Positions 7,870-16,179 of a stretch of DNA of 64,000 nt are shown here, piece by piece (position 1 is the first letter of the stretch; each line of letters starts with the position of its first letter). Source of the stretch: Chroococcidiopsis sp. TS-821 (GTDB taxonomy: Bacteria > Cyanobacteriota > Cyanobacteriia > Cyanobacteriales > Chroococcidiopsidaceae); contig NZ_MVDI01000009.1 of the NCBI RefSeq assembly GCF_002939305.1, positions 62,001 to 126,000 on the forward strand. The letters are read 5' to 3'. The position numbers and the translations under genes are program-made. The notes beneath the pieces are model-generated. The model was not told the DNA's origin, searched no databases, and worked only from the letters and a program-made list of their open reading frames with translations.

Positions 7870-10284
7870 ATGACAGTTACCTCTAAACGCCAAGTCAACC
7901 AAATTGCCAGACCCAATTCTAGAAAAGTTAAAACCTTGACATTGATTGGGTTTCTTGTCCTGCTTGTCCTGCTGGCATTGGCTCAACTAGTGCCCCCCAA
8001 AGTTAATCCCGCAACCGCACCCACTACAGAATTTTCCGCAGATCGCGCCATGCAGTCGCTGGAAATCATTGCCAGTCAGCCTCGCGCAATGGGTTCTCTA
8101 GGTCACGCTGCTGCGAGAGAGTATCTCATTCAACAAATTGAAGCAATGGGACTCCAACCAGAGGTACAAGCGACGACTGTTGTACAGCGATGGCAGGGTT
8201 CAACTCGCTTTGAGGTTGGTACAGTACAGAATGTGCTAGTGCGTCTACCTGGTACGAAGAGTACAGGGGCGATCGCGCTCAACGGGCATTACGACTCTGG
8301 CTCTACGGCAAACGGTGCAGCAGACTGCGGTTCTTGTGTTGTCACATTACTAGAAACTGTGCGATCGCTGCGGGCGAGTCCTCCGCTGCAAAACGACGTA
8401 ATTTTTGTCTTTTCGGATGGTGAAGAAAACAGCGATTTGGGGGCGCGTGCCTTTGTTACCCAGCACCCCTGGGCAAAAGACGTGCGTTTGGCGCTCAATT
8501 TTGAGGCGACTGGAAATCGGGGTGCCAGTGTTCTATACAGTGCCAATCGTAATAATCTACCGATGATTGCAGGCTTTGTCCATGCCTCTCCCTATCCACT
8601 TGCCTCTTCGTTTGCATCAGATTTTGTTCGGTTGTTTCCGGCACAGCGAGGCGGTTGCGATCTTGAAGAATATATGGATCGGGACATTCCAGGTTTGGGG
8701 TTTGTCATCGCCAGTAACACCGTTGGCTATCATACCCGTCTGGATCGAGTGCAGGAGATCGATCGCCGCAGCATTCAACATCACGGTTCCTATGCGCTTG
8801 CTTTGGCACGTTACTTCGGCAATCAGAATCTGAACGCGCTGCAATCGTCTCAGGGTGCCGTTTATTTCAACGTTTTACCAAATTTGACGCTCTATTATCC
8901 TACTAGCTGGGTACTACCACTTGCGCTTGCCGTAGGTCTGCTATACCTGGGAGTGGCTGGAGTGGGATTACGGCGACGGCAATTGACATTGCAGGGGATT
9001 GGAGTAGGAGCAATTGCCTTCAGTTTTAGTGCGATCGCCTCTGTCCTACTGACAGCCCTAGTCTGGTGGGGCATCAGAACCTTCAACAGCAACTTACAGG
9101 TATTCATGGTAGGGCATTACAAGACACTGCCCTACTTTCTGGGGTTGGTGTTCTTCACAATGACTCTCATGGTTGTGTTTCACCTCTGGTTGCAGAGGAA
9201 AGTCAGCTTAACGAATCGCATGGCTGGTGCGTTGCTCGTCTGGACTGTTTTAATGTTTTTCAGTAGTGCAGCAATGCCAGGAGCTAGTTACCTACTCGCC
9301 ATTCCATTGCTATTTAACCTTTTGCTGTTGGGTTGGATGATGCTGAAGCGGGAATTTCTGTTCGGTTCCTGGACTTACGTCGTTGCGCTTGTGTTTGCCG
9401 CAGTACCAGGAATTTTTTTATTAATTCCAGCCATGCTTTACCCTAATTTAGCCTGGATGGTTCGATTCGAGACATTTACAAATCTGCCTTTTTTAGCACT
9501 GGCATTAATCTTCATCGCGTTGCTGATGGGCTTACTCATTCCGCATATTGATTTCCTGACTAATACTTTCAACCACCATCCTAATCGTCAAACACGCCAG
9601 AGTAACCGATGGTATTTGCCTGGAACATTGGCGCTCATCAGTTTGCTAATTTTGGGTGTTGCTACAGCTATGTCAGGTTTTGATGCTAACCATCCCAGAC
9701 CCAATCGCATCGCCTATGAGCTAAATGCAGATACAGGTAAAGCTACCTGGGTCAGCGCAGATGCAAAGTTAGATTCTTGGACTGCCCAATTCTTTTCCAC
9801 GCCAGCGCATAGAAGTGAACATGAATCGTTCCCAGGAAGGCGATCGCAAGCATTCACGAGTTCGGCGTTGCCTGTGGCGCTGGCTGCACCCGAAGTTAGG
9901 ATAATGAGTGATACTGTCAACGGCAATATCCGCAATCTTCGCCTACGGATGTTCTCTCCTCGTCAAGCTATCAACGCTCGGATGCAGATCGTGACCCGTG
10001 CTGAAATTACATCCGCTACTGTCAACGGTGAGGTAATGGATTTAAGTTTTTTACCTCCACAGCAACGCGATCGCCTAACATTTTCCTACTACAACTTACC
10101 CCAAGAGGGTATTGATATTACATTGACGATTCAATCGCCCCAACCAATTCAACTGACTGTTCAGGATCTTTCCTACGGACTACCCGACATTCCAGGAAAA
10201 ACGATTTCCCCTCGCCCCCTCGATATGATGCCTGCGCCTCCCGATCTTGACCCGACGCTTGTCACCAAAACCTTCAAAATTTGA
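7870..10284 (+). CDS. Membrane-anchored M28-family zinc peptidase
   Basis: 804 residues. A short cytosolic N-terminus and one membrane helix (about 20-43) lead to an extracytoplasmic M28 aminopeptidase domain (about 55-310). Metal ligands are visible: the GHYDS block, GAADCGS, the Glu pair in SDGEENSD, the Asp/Glu in NFEATG, and the late His in GYHTRLD. About seven membrane helices follow (330-600), then an extracytoplasmic beta-rich domain of about 200 residues. The layout resembles large M28 membrane proteins of the vacuolar Pff1/ERMP1 type. ATG 7870 is preferred to TTG 7867 one codon earlier. It heads a unit with the next two genes (gaps 21 and 95 bp). The substrate is unknown. Confidence 0.85.
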   Translation: MTVTSKRQVNQIARPNSRKVKTLTLIGFLVLLVLLALAQLVPPKVNPATAPTTEFSADRAMQSLEIIASQPRAMGSLGHAAAREYLIQQIEAMGLQPEVQATTVVQRWQGSTRFEVGTVQNVLVRLPGTKSTGAIALNGHYDSGSTANGAADCGSCVVTLLETVRSLRASPPLQNDVIFVFSDGEENSDLGARAFVTQHPWAKDVRLALNFEATGNRGASVLYSANRNNLPMIAGFVHASPYPLASSFASDFVRLFPAQRGGCDLEEYMDRDIPGLGFVIASNTVGYHTRLDRVQEIDRRSIQHHGSYALALARYFGNQNLNALQSSQGAVYFNVLPNLTLYYPTSWVLPLALAVGLLYLGVAGVGLRRRQLTLQGIGVGAIAFSFSAIASVLLTALVWWGIRTFNSNLQVFMVGHYKTLPYFLGLVFFTMTLMVVFHLWLQRKVSLTNRMAGALLVWTVLMFFSSAAMPGASYLLAIPLLFNLLLLGWMMLKREFLFGSWTYVVALVFAAVPGIFLLIPAMLYPNLAWMVRFETFTNLPFLALALIFIALLMGLLIPHIDFLTNTFNHHPNRQTRQSNRWYLPGTLALISLLILGVATAMSGFDANHPRPNRIAYELNADTGKATWVSADAKLDSWTAQFFSTPAHRSEHESFPGRRSQAFTSSALPVALAAPEVRIMSDTVNGNIRNLRLRMFSPRQAINARMQIVTRAEITSATVNGEVMDLSFLPPQQRDRLTFSYYNLPQEGIDITLTIQSPQPIQLTVQDLSYGLPDIPGKTISPRPLDMMPAPPDLDPTLVTKTFKI

Positions 10285-10305
10285 CAAATCTCACCGGAGT
10301 TAACC

Positions 10306-10710
10306 ATGCTTTTTTTCAAAGCGATTGTCATTTGGCTGATATTTATTACTGCTGAGAGCCTAAATGGGGTGATTCGCGAGCTTTGGTTGGTGCCTGCTTT
10401 GGGTGACATTCGAGCGCATCAAGTCGCTTTTATGAGCGCCTCAATTCTGATACTGGCGATCGCCACTTTGTTTATCCCCTGGCTTCATGCCTCACGTTCT
10501 CAATTGATCCAAGTTGGATTACTCTGGCTCGTGTTGACTCTTGGGTTTGAAATTTGTCTAGGACGCTTTATTCTAGGTTATTCCTGGAGTCGAATTATAG
10601 CGGATTATAACCTGATACAAGGTGGTTTAATGCCTTTTGGTTTAGTCTTAGTTGCACTTGCTCCTTTAATTGCCACAAAGCTGCGGAGGATTCTGCCTAG
10701 TAGAATTTAA
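10306..10710 (+). CDS. Small polytopic membrane protein, conserved hypothetical
   Basis: 134 residues with four predicted membrane helices (about 3-21, 41-58, 66-87 and 103-123). The loop between helices 3 and 4 holds GRFILGYSWSRIIADYN, and the C-terminus is basic (TKLRRILPSRI). It starts 21 bp after the M28 peptidase stop, with CCGGAG upstream, so it is probably co-translated. I do not recognise a characterised family. Its place between a membrane protease and an FAD oxidoreductase suggests a shared membrane process. Confidence 0.75.
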   Translation: MLFFKAIVIWLIFITAESLNGVIRELWLVPALGDIRAHQVAFMSASILILAIATLFIPWLHASRSQLIQVGLLWLVLTLGFEICLGRFILGYSWSRIIADYNLIQGGLMPFGLVLVALAPLIATKLRRILPSRI

Positions 10711-10805
10711 CCTGCTTGAAGCTAAATGGATATGACACTCGTCGTCCTGCAACTGTTGATTCCCCTAAGTTTACATAATCAACCTCAACCACGATCATTG
10801 CAGCT

Positions 10806-12329
10806 ATGTCTGACTCATCTAGTGACATCATTATTATCGGTGCAGGCATTGCTGGACTGGCGGCGGGATGCTACGCTCAGATGAATGGTTATCGCACCCA
10901 AATCTTTGAGTTACATAACTTACCTGGCGGACTATGTACCTCCTGGGAACGCGAAGGATATATCTTCGATGGTTGCCTCTATTATCTGTTTGGTTCTGGA
11001 ACAGGACAACCTTTCCATCACCTCTGGGAAGAGTTGGGAACCATTCAAGATAGAGAGTTTATCCATCACGATGAGTTCATCAGAGTTAAGGAGCCTACTG
11101 GGCAAACCTTGATTGTGTATAGCAACCCCGATCGCCTCGAACAACACCTTAAACGACTTTCTCCAATTGATTGCTGGCTAATTGAGGATCTGTGCGATGG
11201 CATTCGGGGATTTACTCGTTTCGATATGTCGTTGCTCTACCAAAAACCAAAGGTGTTAATGGGAGCAGGAGATTGGCTGCGGTTGGGGTTCAAGCTGTTG
11301 CCTTTTGTAGGACATCTAGCAAAGTGGGGAAATATTTCTGCCCAAGAGTTTGGCGCGCAGTTCCAAGATCCCTTTCTTCGACGAGCAATTCCTCAAATGT
11401 TTGCTTGGAAGGATATTCCACTCATGGTAGGGATGTCGTTGCTGGCTTACTCTCATAACCGTAATGCAGGTGTGCCAGTCGGTGGTTCCCTTGCCTTTGC
11501 GCGTGCGATCGCCCAACGATACTTAAATCTGGGCGGCAAAATTCACTTTTCATCTCAAGTTGAACGAGTTCTCGTTAAATCTGACCTTAGCAAACAACAG
11601 GCAATTGGTGTACGGCTCTACAACAATGAGGAATGTTACGCTCAACGGGTGATTGCTGCTTGTGATGGTCGAGGGGTGTTGTTCAATCTACTGCCCGATT
11701 ATGCAGGCGATCGCATCAAGCGTTTATATGATGGGCATCTCCCCACCCATTCTCAAATTCAAGTGTCGCTAGGTGTCAAGCGTAATTTATCTCATACACC
11801 CCACTGGACAACCTACCTGCTCGATCGCCCTCTACTTATTGCAGGTGAAGAACGACATGAGATCAACGTCAAGCACTACTGCTACGATCCTACCTTGGCT
11901 CCAGTTGGTAAGTCGGTACTGACCGTGATGCTGTCTACGCCCTACGACTATTGGCAGCGAATTTATGGAAGATCGGTTTACCATACAGAGCAGATTCAAG
12001 AGTCTGGCATTTTGATTGACCAGCTAGAGCATTTTTACCCTGGTATCAAAGGCGATATTGAGTTTGTCGATGTTGCAACACCCTTGACCTACGAAAGGTA
12101 TACGGGCAACTGGCAGGGTTCAAACTGCGGATGGCTATTAACAAAAAAAACACTACCGTTGATGATTCGAGGGATTCCCAAAACATTACCAAGGTTACGC
12201 AACTTCTACATGATTGGTCAATGGGTTGAACCAGGTGGCAGCGTACCGATTGTAGCAATGTCAGGGCGGAACATCATTCAACAAATTTGTGCTGAAGATA
12301 AAAAGCAATTTGTTGTTACAATGCCTTGA
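10806..12329 (+). CDS. FAD-dependent oxidoreductase, phytoene desaturase/CRTISO-like
   Basis: 507-residue flavoprotein. The N-terminal dinucleotide fold is clear: IIIIGAGIAGLAAGCYAQ then FELHNLPGGLCTSWEREGY, the pattern of the CrtI/CrtH desaturase and retinol saturase group. The C-terminus has GQWVEPGGSVPIVAMSGRNI, the second FAD-binding motif of the same group. Its length is normal for the family. Relatives act on polyenes or long-chain lipids, but an actual carotenoid role is not shown here; no crt gene lies nearby. It is 95 bp behind the small membrane protein and probably belongs to the same transcript. Confidence 0.82.
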   Translation: MSDSSSDIIIIGAGIAGLAAGCYAQMNGYRTQIFELHNLPGGLCTSWEREGYIFDGCLYYLFGSGTGQPFHHLWEELGTIQDREFIHHDEFIRVKEPTGQTLIVYSNPDRLEQHLKRLSPIDCWLIEDLCDGIRGFTRFDMSLLYQKPKVLMGAGDWLRLGFKLLPFVGHLAKWGNISAQEFGAQFQDPFLRRAIPQMFAWKDIPLMVGMSLLAYSHNRNAGVPVGGSLAFARAIAQRYLNLGGKIHFSSQVERVLVKSDLSKQQAIGVRLYNNEECYAQRVIAACDGRGVLFNLLPDYAGDRIKRLYDGHLPTHSQIQVSLGVKRNLSHTPHWTTYLLDRPLLIAGEERHEINVKHYCYDPTLAPVGKSVLTVMLSTPYDYWQRIYGRSVYHTEQIQESGILIDQLEHFYPGIKGDIEFVDVATPLTYERYTGNWQGSNCGWLLTKKTLPLMIRGIPKTLPRLRNFYMIGQWVEPGGSVPIVAMSGRNIIQQICAEDKKQFVVTMP

Positions 12330-12501
12330 CTAAAGATTGGTAATCCTGACCAAGTAAGGTACAGCACAAATTATTGTAGCTATACATAGGCAAAAGTTTA
12401 CTATCAAGGTGCGATCTTGCAAACCAAAAAGTAATTTCTATGGCGTACTAAGTGCAACTGTAATTTTGTGCGATCGCTGTGCGTATTTCTAAAATCAATA
12501 T

Positions 12502-13014
12502 TTAAAATACGCCGTTGATGTATTTTTTTTTGGGTTGAGAAATTGATTTAATTTGTTTGGGAATAATGACTAAAGTTGGTTTGGCTTGGATGTTTTGAAC
12601 TGCGAAGTTACCTTGTACCCGCAGCCAGGAGTTGGGAGTGAAGGTTGCTGCATGGGGTGTATATACAGGTAATCCAAGGGGTACTGTATCGGCTAAACAG
12701 CAGCGAATGACGTGGCGTGCGAGAATAAATTGCTCTAGTGATGTTGTTTGCTGTACGAATCCTATGAGATCGACGGGTTCGCCAGGAAATGTTTCTAAGG
12801 GATCTTTGACTGAGGTAATTAACCTCCGCCATTGCAAGATATTGCGTTTTTGTGGATTTGGTTCTTCATGCGCAGGTTCAGCGTATTGCCAAATATCAAT
12901 CGCTGGTTTTTCTGTAAGTGTAAGTCCTGTTACTCGTTTAGCAACGTCTTGTAGTAACTGAAGTGATTTTTGCATCTGCAATTTTATAGTTTCTGTAATT
13001 AAATAACTACCCAC
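12502..13014 (-). CDS. DUF1980/TIGR03943-like C-terminal domain protein, lacking the membrane part
   Basis: 170 residues from a GTG at 13014, or 157 from the ATG at 12975. The segment ILARHVIRCCLADTVPLGLP followed by NSWLRVQGNF matches the C-terminal domain of the TIGR03943/DUF1980 family (YcgQ-like), which normally has N-terminal membrane helices and a YcgR-type permease partner. Neither is present here: the first 70 residues are polar. The GTG overlaps the stop of the upstream ABC ATPase gene by one base (TAGTG), so translation is probably coupled. It is either a stand-alone soluble version or a truncated copy. The CC pair suggests metal or redox chemistry, but the function is unknown. Confidence 0.6.
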   Translation of the reverse strand: MGSYLITETIKLQMQKSLQLLQDVAKRVTGLTLTEKPAIDIWQYAEPAHEEPNPQKRNILQWRRLITSVKDPLETFPGEPVDLIGFVQQTTSLEQFILARHVIRCCLADTVPLGLPVYTPHAATFTPNSWLRVQGNFAVQNIQAKPTLVIIPKQIKSISQPKKKYINGVF

Positions 13015-13832
13015 TACTTAATTCGAGTATCGAGCATTTCAGCTAATTCTTGTTCGGCGAATGCTTTAGTAACTTCTGAACGTAAGTGTTCGACAAACAT
13101 CGCGCGATGACGTTCAAATTCTGCACTAATGACATCTCGCGGACGTGGCATATTGATTTTGACACTTTCTAGCACCCTGCCTGGACGCGCTGTGAGAACG
13201 ATCGCGCGGTCTGCTAAAAAAACGGCTTCATCAATGTGGTGCGTTACAAATATGACAGTTTTGTTTGTGCCTTGCCAAATATCGAGCAAAAACTTTTGCA
13301 TATTGTATCGAGTTTGCACGTCTAAAGCGGCAAAAGGCTCATCCATGAGAATAATATCAGCTTCTAAACATAAAGCCCGCGCGATGCAAGCACGTTGTTG
13401 CATTCCACCCGAAAGTTGATGCGGGTATTTATTCGCAAAGTGACGTAAACCCACTTCGCTTAAAAAGTGTTGCGCGCGTCGATAGCGTTCTTTTTTGTTA
13501 ATTCCTTTTAAAGTAAGTCCAAAAGCAACGTTATCAATTAACGACAACCAGGGTAATAGTGAAGGTTGCTGAAAAATTAACGAGCGATCGCTTTGTGGTG
13601 CTTTGATGGGTTCGCCATTATGCAGAATCGTGCCACTCGTAGGCTTTTCTAAGCCAGCAATCATTGATAGTAGCGTACTTTTGCCACAGCCACTTGGTCC
13701 AATAATGACGACAAATTCGCCTGAATCGACAGAAAAGCTAATGTCATCAAGTGCGAGTACTTCATCTGTTTCCATTCCCCACGCTTTACTAACGTGCTGA
13801 CAGACAATTTCACCCATTGGTGTTTTCCTCAT
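13014..13832 (-). CDS. ABC transporter ATPase, SsuB/TauB/ThiZ family
   Basis: 272-residue nucleotide-binding subunit. Walker A IIGPSGCGKSTLL (about residue 41), signature LSGGMQQRACIARAL (about 139), Walker B IILMDEPFAALD and the switch His in IFVTHH are intact, and the C-terminus with RPR and RSEVTKAF is typical of the nitrate/sulfonate/taurine/pyrimidine group. The first ATG follows the permease stop directly (TAGATG); a second ATG five codons on (13817) has AGGA upstream and may be the real start. It powers the importer formed by the next two upstream genes, in an operon with an amidohydrolase, an amidase and a hydantoinase. Confidence 0.93.
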   Translation of the reverse strand: MRKTPMGEIVCQHVSKAWGMETDEVLALDDISFSVDSGEFVVIIGPSGCGKSTLLSMIAGLEKPTSGTILHNGEPIKAPQSDRSLIFQQPSLLPWLSLIDNVAFGLTLKGINKKERYRRAQHFLSEVGLRHFANKYPHQLSGGMQQRACIARALCLEADIILMDEPFAALDVQTRYNMQKFLLDIWQGTNKTVIFVTHHIDEAVFLADRAIVLTARPGRVLESVKINMPRPRDVISAEFERHRAMFVEHLRSEVTKAFAEQELAEMLDTRIK

Positions 13833-14732
13833 CTATATTTGAGCATTACTCTTCCACCACAGCACGCGCTTTTGAATTTGCGCAAATCCGGTATCTAGCA
13901 GGTATCCGACAATCCCGATCATTGCCATTCCCAAAAACATGAGTCGCGCATTAAACATCTGTCGCCCTACCATGACGATCGCACCTAATCCGGTATTGAC
14001 GCCTACCATTTCTGCGGCTAGTACCGCCATCCACGCACCAAATAAGTTCATCCGCAGAATCACAAATAAATCAGGAATAATCGCCGGAATGATAATGTGA
14101 CGCATCACTTGGCTGCGATTTGCACCGAGTACCCGCGCCGTGTTGATGTATATTTGCTCGACTTTATTAATGCTGTTAATCGTACCGAGTGTGAGAATAA
14201 AGAAAATCCCCACGAAAACAACAAAAATTGCCGCACTATCACCAATGCCAAACGCCAGAATTGCTAAGGGTATCCATGCAACCGGCGCAATTGGGGCAAG
14301 AAGGGTAATAATTGGGAGCGTTAGCTTACCAAAGATCTGGAAGTAAGACGCTAGACAACCAAAAACAAGTGCAGCAACAAAGCCTAGCGAAATTCCGATA
14401 AGTACGCGCTTGAGGGTGGCGGCGATCGCAGTTAAGGCAACAAAATTAGCGCCTGTGCGTTCTACTCCAATTCTTGGTGTCAAAAACTGTTGTTGATTGC
14501 CAATTTCTGCTAAAAACTGATGCGGTGGTGGCAAGATCAGCGTATTAACTAGCCCCATTAGTGTTAACAGTTCCCAAATTCCAATAAATAACCCGATAGA
14601 AAGAATCCACCATCCAGCATTAATAGCGAATTCTTTTAAATTATGTCGCAGTTTAGAACGCGGTTTATTTGAGTTATTTTTTATTGTAAATTGACTATCA
14701 GTATCTGCTTGAGTTTGTTTTGATTTCAACAT
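13833..14732 (-). CDS. ABC transporter permease, SsuC/TauC/ThiX family
   Basis: 299 residues: a polar N-terminus of about 30 residues, then six membrane helices. The EAA-like coupling loop NTARVLGANRSQVMRHIIIPAIIPD (about residues 195-219) is the contact with the ATPase, and the start IWELLTLMGLVN is typical of the family. The downstream ATPase gene abuts it and the binding-protein gene lies 131 bp upstream, separated by a CCTCTGC-type minisatellite. Substrate class is inferred from neighbours: small N-containing ring compounds or their ring-opened products, rather than sulfonates. Confidence 0.92.
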   Translation of the reverse strand: MLKSKQTQADTDSQFTIKNNSNKPRSKLRHNLKEFAINAGWWILSIGLFIGIWELLTLMGLVNTLILPPPHQFLAEIGNQQQFLTPRIGVERTGANFVALTAIAATLKRVLIGISLGFVAALVFGCLASYFQIFGKLTLPIITLLAPIAPVAWIPLAILAFGIGDSAAIFVVFVGIFFILTLGTINSINKVEQIYINTARVLGANRSQVMRHIIIPAIIPDLFVILRMNLFGAWMAVLAAEMVGVNTGLGAIVMVGRQMFNARLMFLGMAMIGIVGYLLDTGFAQIQKRVLWWKSNAQI

Positions 14733-14780
14733 AATTTATTATCAATTCATATGAAACAACGCCTAATTCGTAATTATTAT

Positions 14781-14865
14781 TCTCCTCTGCCCCTCTGCCC
14801 CTCTGCGTCCTCTGCCCCTCTGCTCCCTCTGCGTCCTCTGCCCCTCTGCGTCCTCTGCTCCCCCT
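14781..14865. repeat. CCTCTGCCCC/CCTCTGCGTC minisatellite
   Basis: About ten tandem 8-9-bp units of the form CCCCTCTG, CGTCCTCTG or CTCCCTCTG lie in the spacer between the binding-protein stop (14864) and the permease start (14732). The minus strand is G-rich. The same unit recurs at 16108-16139, 19482-19569, 25386-25428 and 30452-30535. Confidence 0.85.
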
Positions 14866-15916
14866 AAGCTGCTTCTGTTTTCACTCTCACGCGCTGCCAT
14901 AATTCTGGACTTTCTTGAATAACTTGCTCTAACAAAGAAAAATTCACAAAGTTTTCATCCGGTTTTTGATTAATATAGTTCAACGCCATCATACTTTCTG
15001 CACGCGAATACATAAAATCGCGTTTGCCACGAATATCGACGCCAGGGGGTTGCGCTTGTGCGGCTTGCAGTAAGCTTGCCATATCTGTTTTATAGTATTT
15101 ATCAATTGTTGTTTGTGCTGCTTCTTCAAAGTTGTTTTCGATTAAATATTGCGCTTCAAAAAAAGTGCGAATGACGTTCTTAACAACTTCTGGTTCGTTT
15201 TGAATCAGTTCATTTCGTGCAGCTACTACGCAATCAGGATATCCAGCACCGTAGATATCGGTTCCGTCTCCGAGTACATTACCGTTGGTTGATGTTCTAG
15301 CTTTAGTTGCATAAGGTTCAATGCTACTAATAGCATCAACTTGTCCGGCTAAATAAGCATTGAGAACTTCGGTTGAATCGCCAAAGTAAACCATTTCTAC
15401 ATCGCTGTAGCTCATGTTTTCGCGTTGCAGATAATCGTATACAATGATGTCTAAAGTATCGGCTTGAAATGTACCGATTTTTCTACCTTTGAGGTCTTGG
15501 AAACTTTTGAATTCTGGTTTAGCGACGACAATTAAGCCTTCAATACCACTTCCAGCAACAACTTGAAAAGATGCACCTTGCGTGTAAGCCGCGATCGCAT
15601 TTGTAAAGGGAATGACTGCCATTTCGACTTGTCCTGTGGCTAGCTGTGCGGCAATGTCTGCATTAAAAGGTGTTAAGGCGGTTGTGCCACTAAAACCGTA
15701 TTTCTCGAAGAGTTGTTTTTCGGAAGCGTAGAACAAGGGTAAGTTGCAAAGTCCGCTACCGTGCGAAAATCTAATGGTGCGATTACCTGTGTTAGTTTGA
15801 TTGTTACTGCACGCATTGAGTAAGATGGGGGCGATCGCTGCTGCTATTCCCATTCCTAAGAAGCGGCGGCGGTTGGGGCGAATATTCAATGGTAGATGGC
15901 TAATGACTCCTAGCAT
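14864..15916 (-). CDS. ABC transporter substrate-binding lipoprotein, SsuA/NMT1 (ThiY) family
   Basis: 350 residues. The N-terminus has RPNRRRFLGMG, a twin-arginine-like motif, a hydrophobic stretch and a lipobox ending LLNAC, so it is probably a lipid-anchored periplasmic protein. The mature part has the NMT1/SsuA pattern: IRFSHGSGLCNLPLFYASE, LTPFNADIAAQLATGQVEMA, LKGRKIGTF and LNAYLAGQVDAI. Such proteins bind sulfonates, nitrate, taurine, formyl-aminopyrimidines or riboflavin-like compounds. The operon context of amidohydrolase, amidase and dihydropyrimidinase favours a nitrogen heterocycle. Its stop lies at the edge of the minisatellite. Confidence 0.9.
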   Translation of the reverse strand: MLGVISHLPLNIRPNRRRFLGMGIAAAIAPILLNACSNNQTNTGNRTIRFSHGSGLCNLPLFYASEKQLFEKYGFSGTTALTPFNADIAAQLATGQVEMAVIPFTNAIAAYTQGASFQVVAGSGIEGLIVVAKPEFKSFQDLKGRKIGTFQADTLDIIVYDYLQRENMSYSDVEMVYFGDSTEVLNAYLAGQVDAISSIEPYATKARTSTNGNVLGDGTDIYGAGYPDCVVAARNELIQNEPEVVKNVIRTFFEAQYLIENNFEEAAQTTIDKYYKTDMASLLQAAQAQPPGVDIRGKRDFMYSRAESMMALNYINQKPDENFVNFSLLEQVIQESPELWQRVRVKTEAA

Positions 15917-16179
15917 AATGTTTTTGCTGTATTAACTGAATGTTTGATGATTTAAACGAACCACAAAGACACATAGGACACAAAGGAAGAAGTGTTTTGG
16001 AGAGTTCTTGTGTGAGGTCACAATAAGGGAATAGGAGCGAGTAGTTAGTGACTAGTGAATAGCGATGAGTTTTGAGCGAGTCAACAGATTCATTTATCAT
16101 CATTGATTCTCCCCTGCTCCCCTGCTTCCTCTGCTCCCTTGCTACCCATACGTATTAACCTTGAAAAAAGTTGAGTACT
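15917..16179. repeat. Intergenic spacer with two dispersed repeat fragments
   Basis: 263 bp without a convincing gene. ACCACAAAGACACATAGG (15961-15978), continued by ACACAAAGG, is the widespread cyanobacterial ACCACAGAGGCACAGAG-type repeat. CTCCCCTGCTCCCCTGCTTCC at 16110-16130 belongs to the CCTCTGC minisatellite family. A promoter for the binding-protein operon may lie here, but none stands out. Confidence 0.45.

Noticed and set aside
10806-12329. Calling the flavoprotein CrtI or CrtH
   Set aside because: The FAD motifs fit the group, but no carotenoid gene is adjacent and the group includes lipid and retinol saturases.
13014-15916. Nitrate or sulfonate importer identity for the SsuABC-like genes
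   Set aside because: No nitrate/nitrite reductase or sulfonate monooxygenase is adjacent. The surrounding amidohydrolases fit a nitrogen heterocycle better, so only the family was called.
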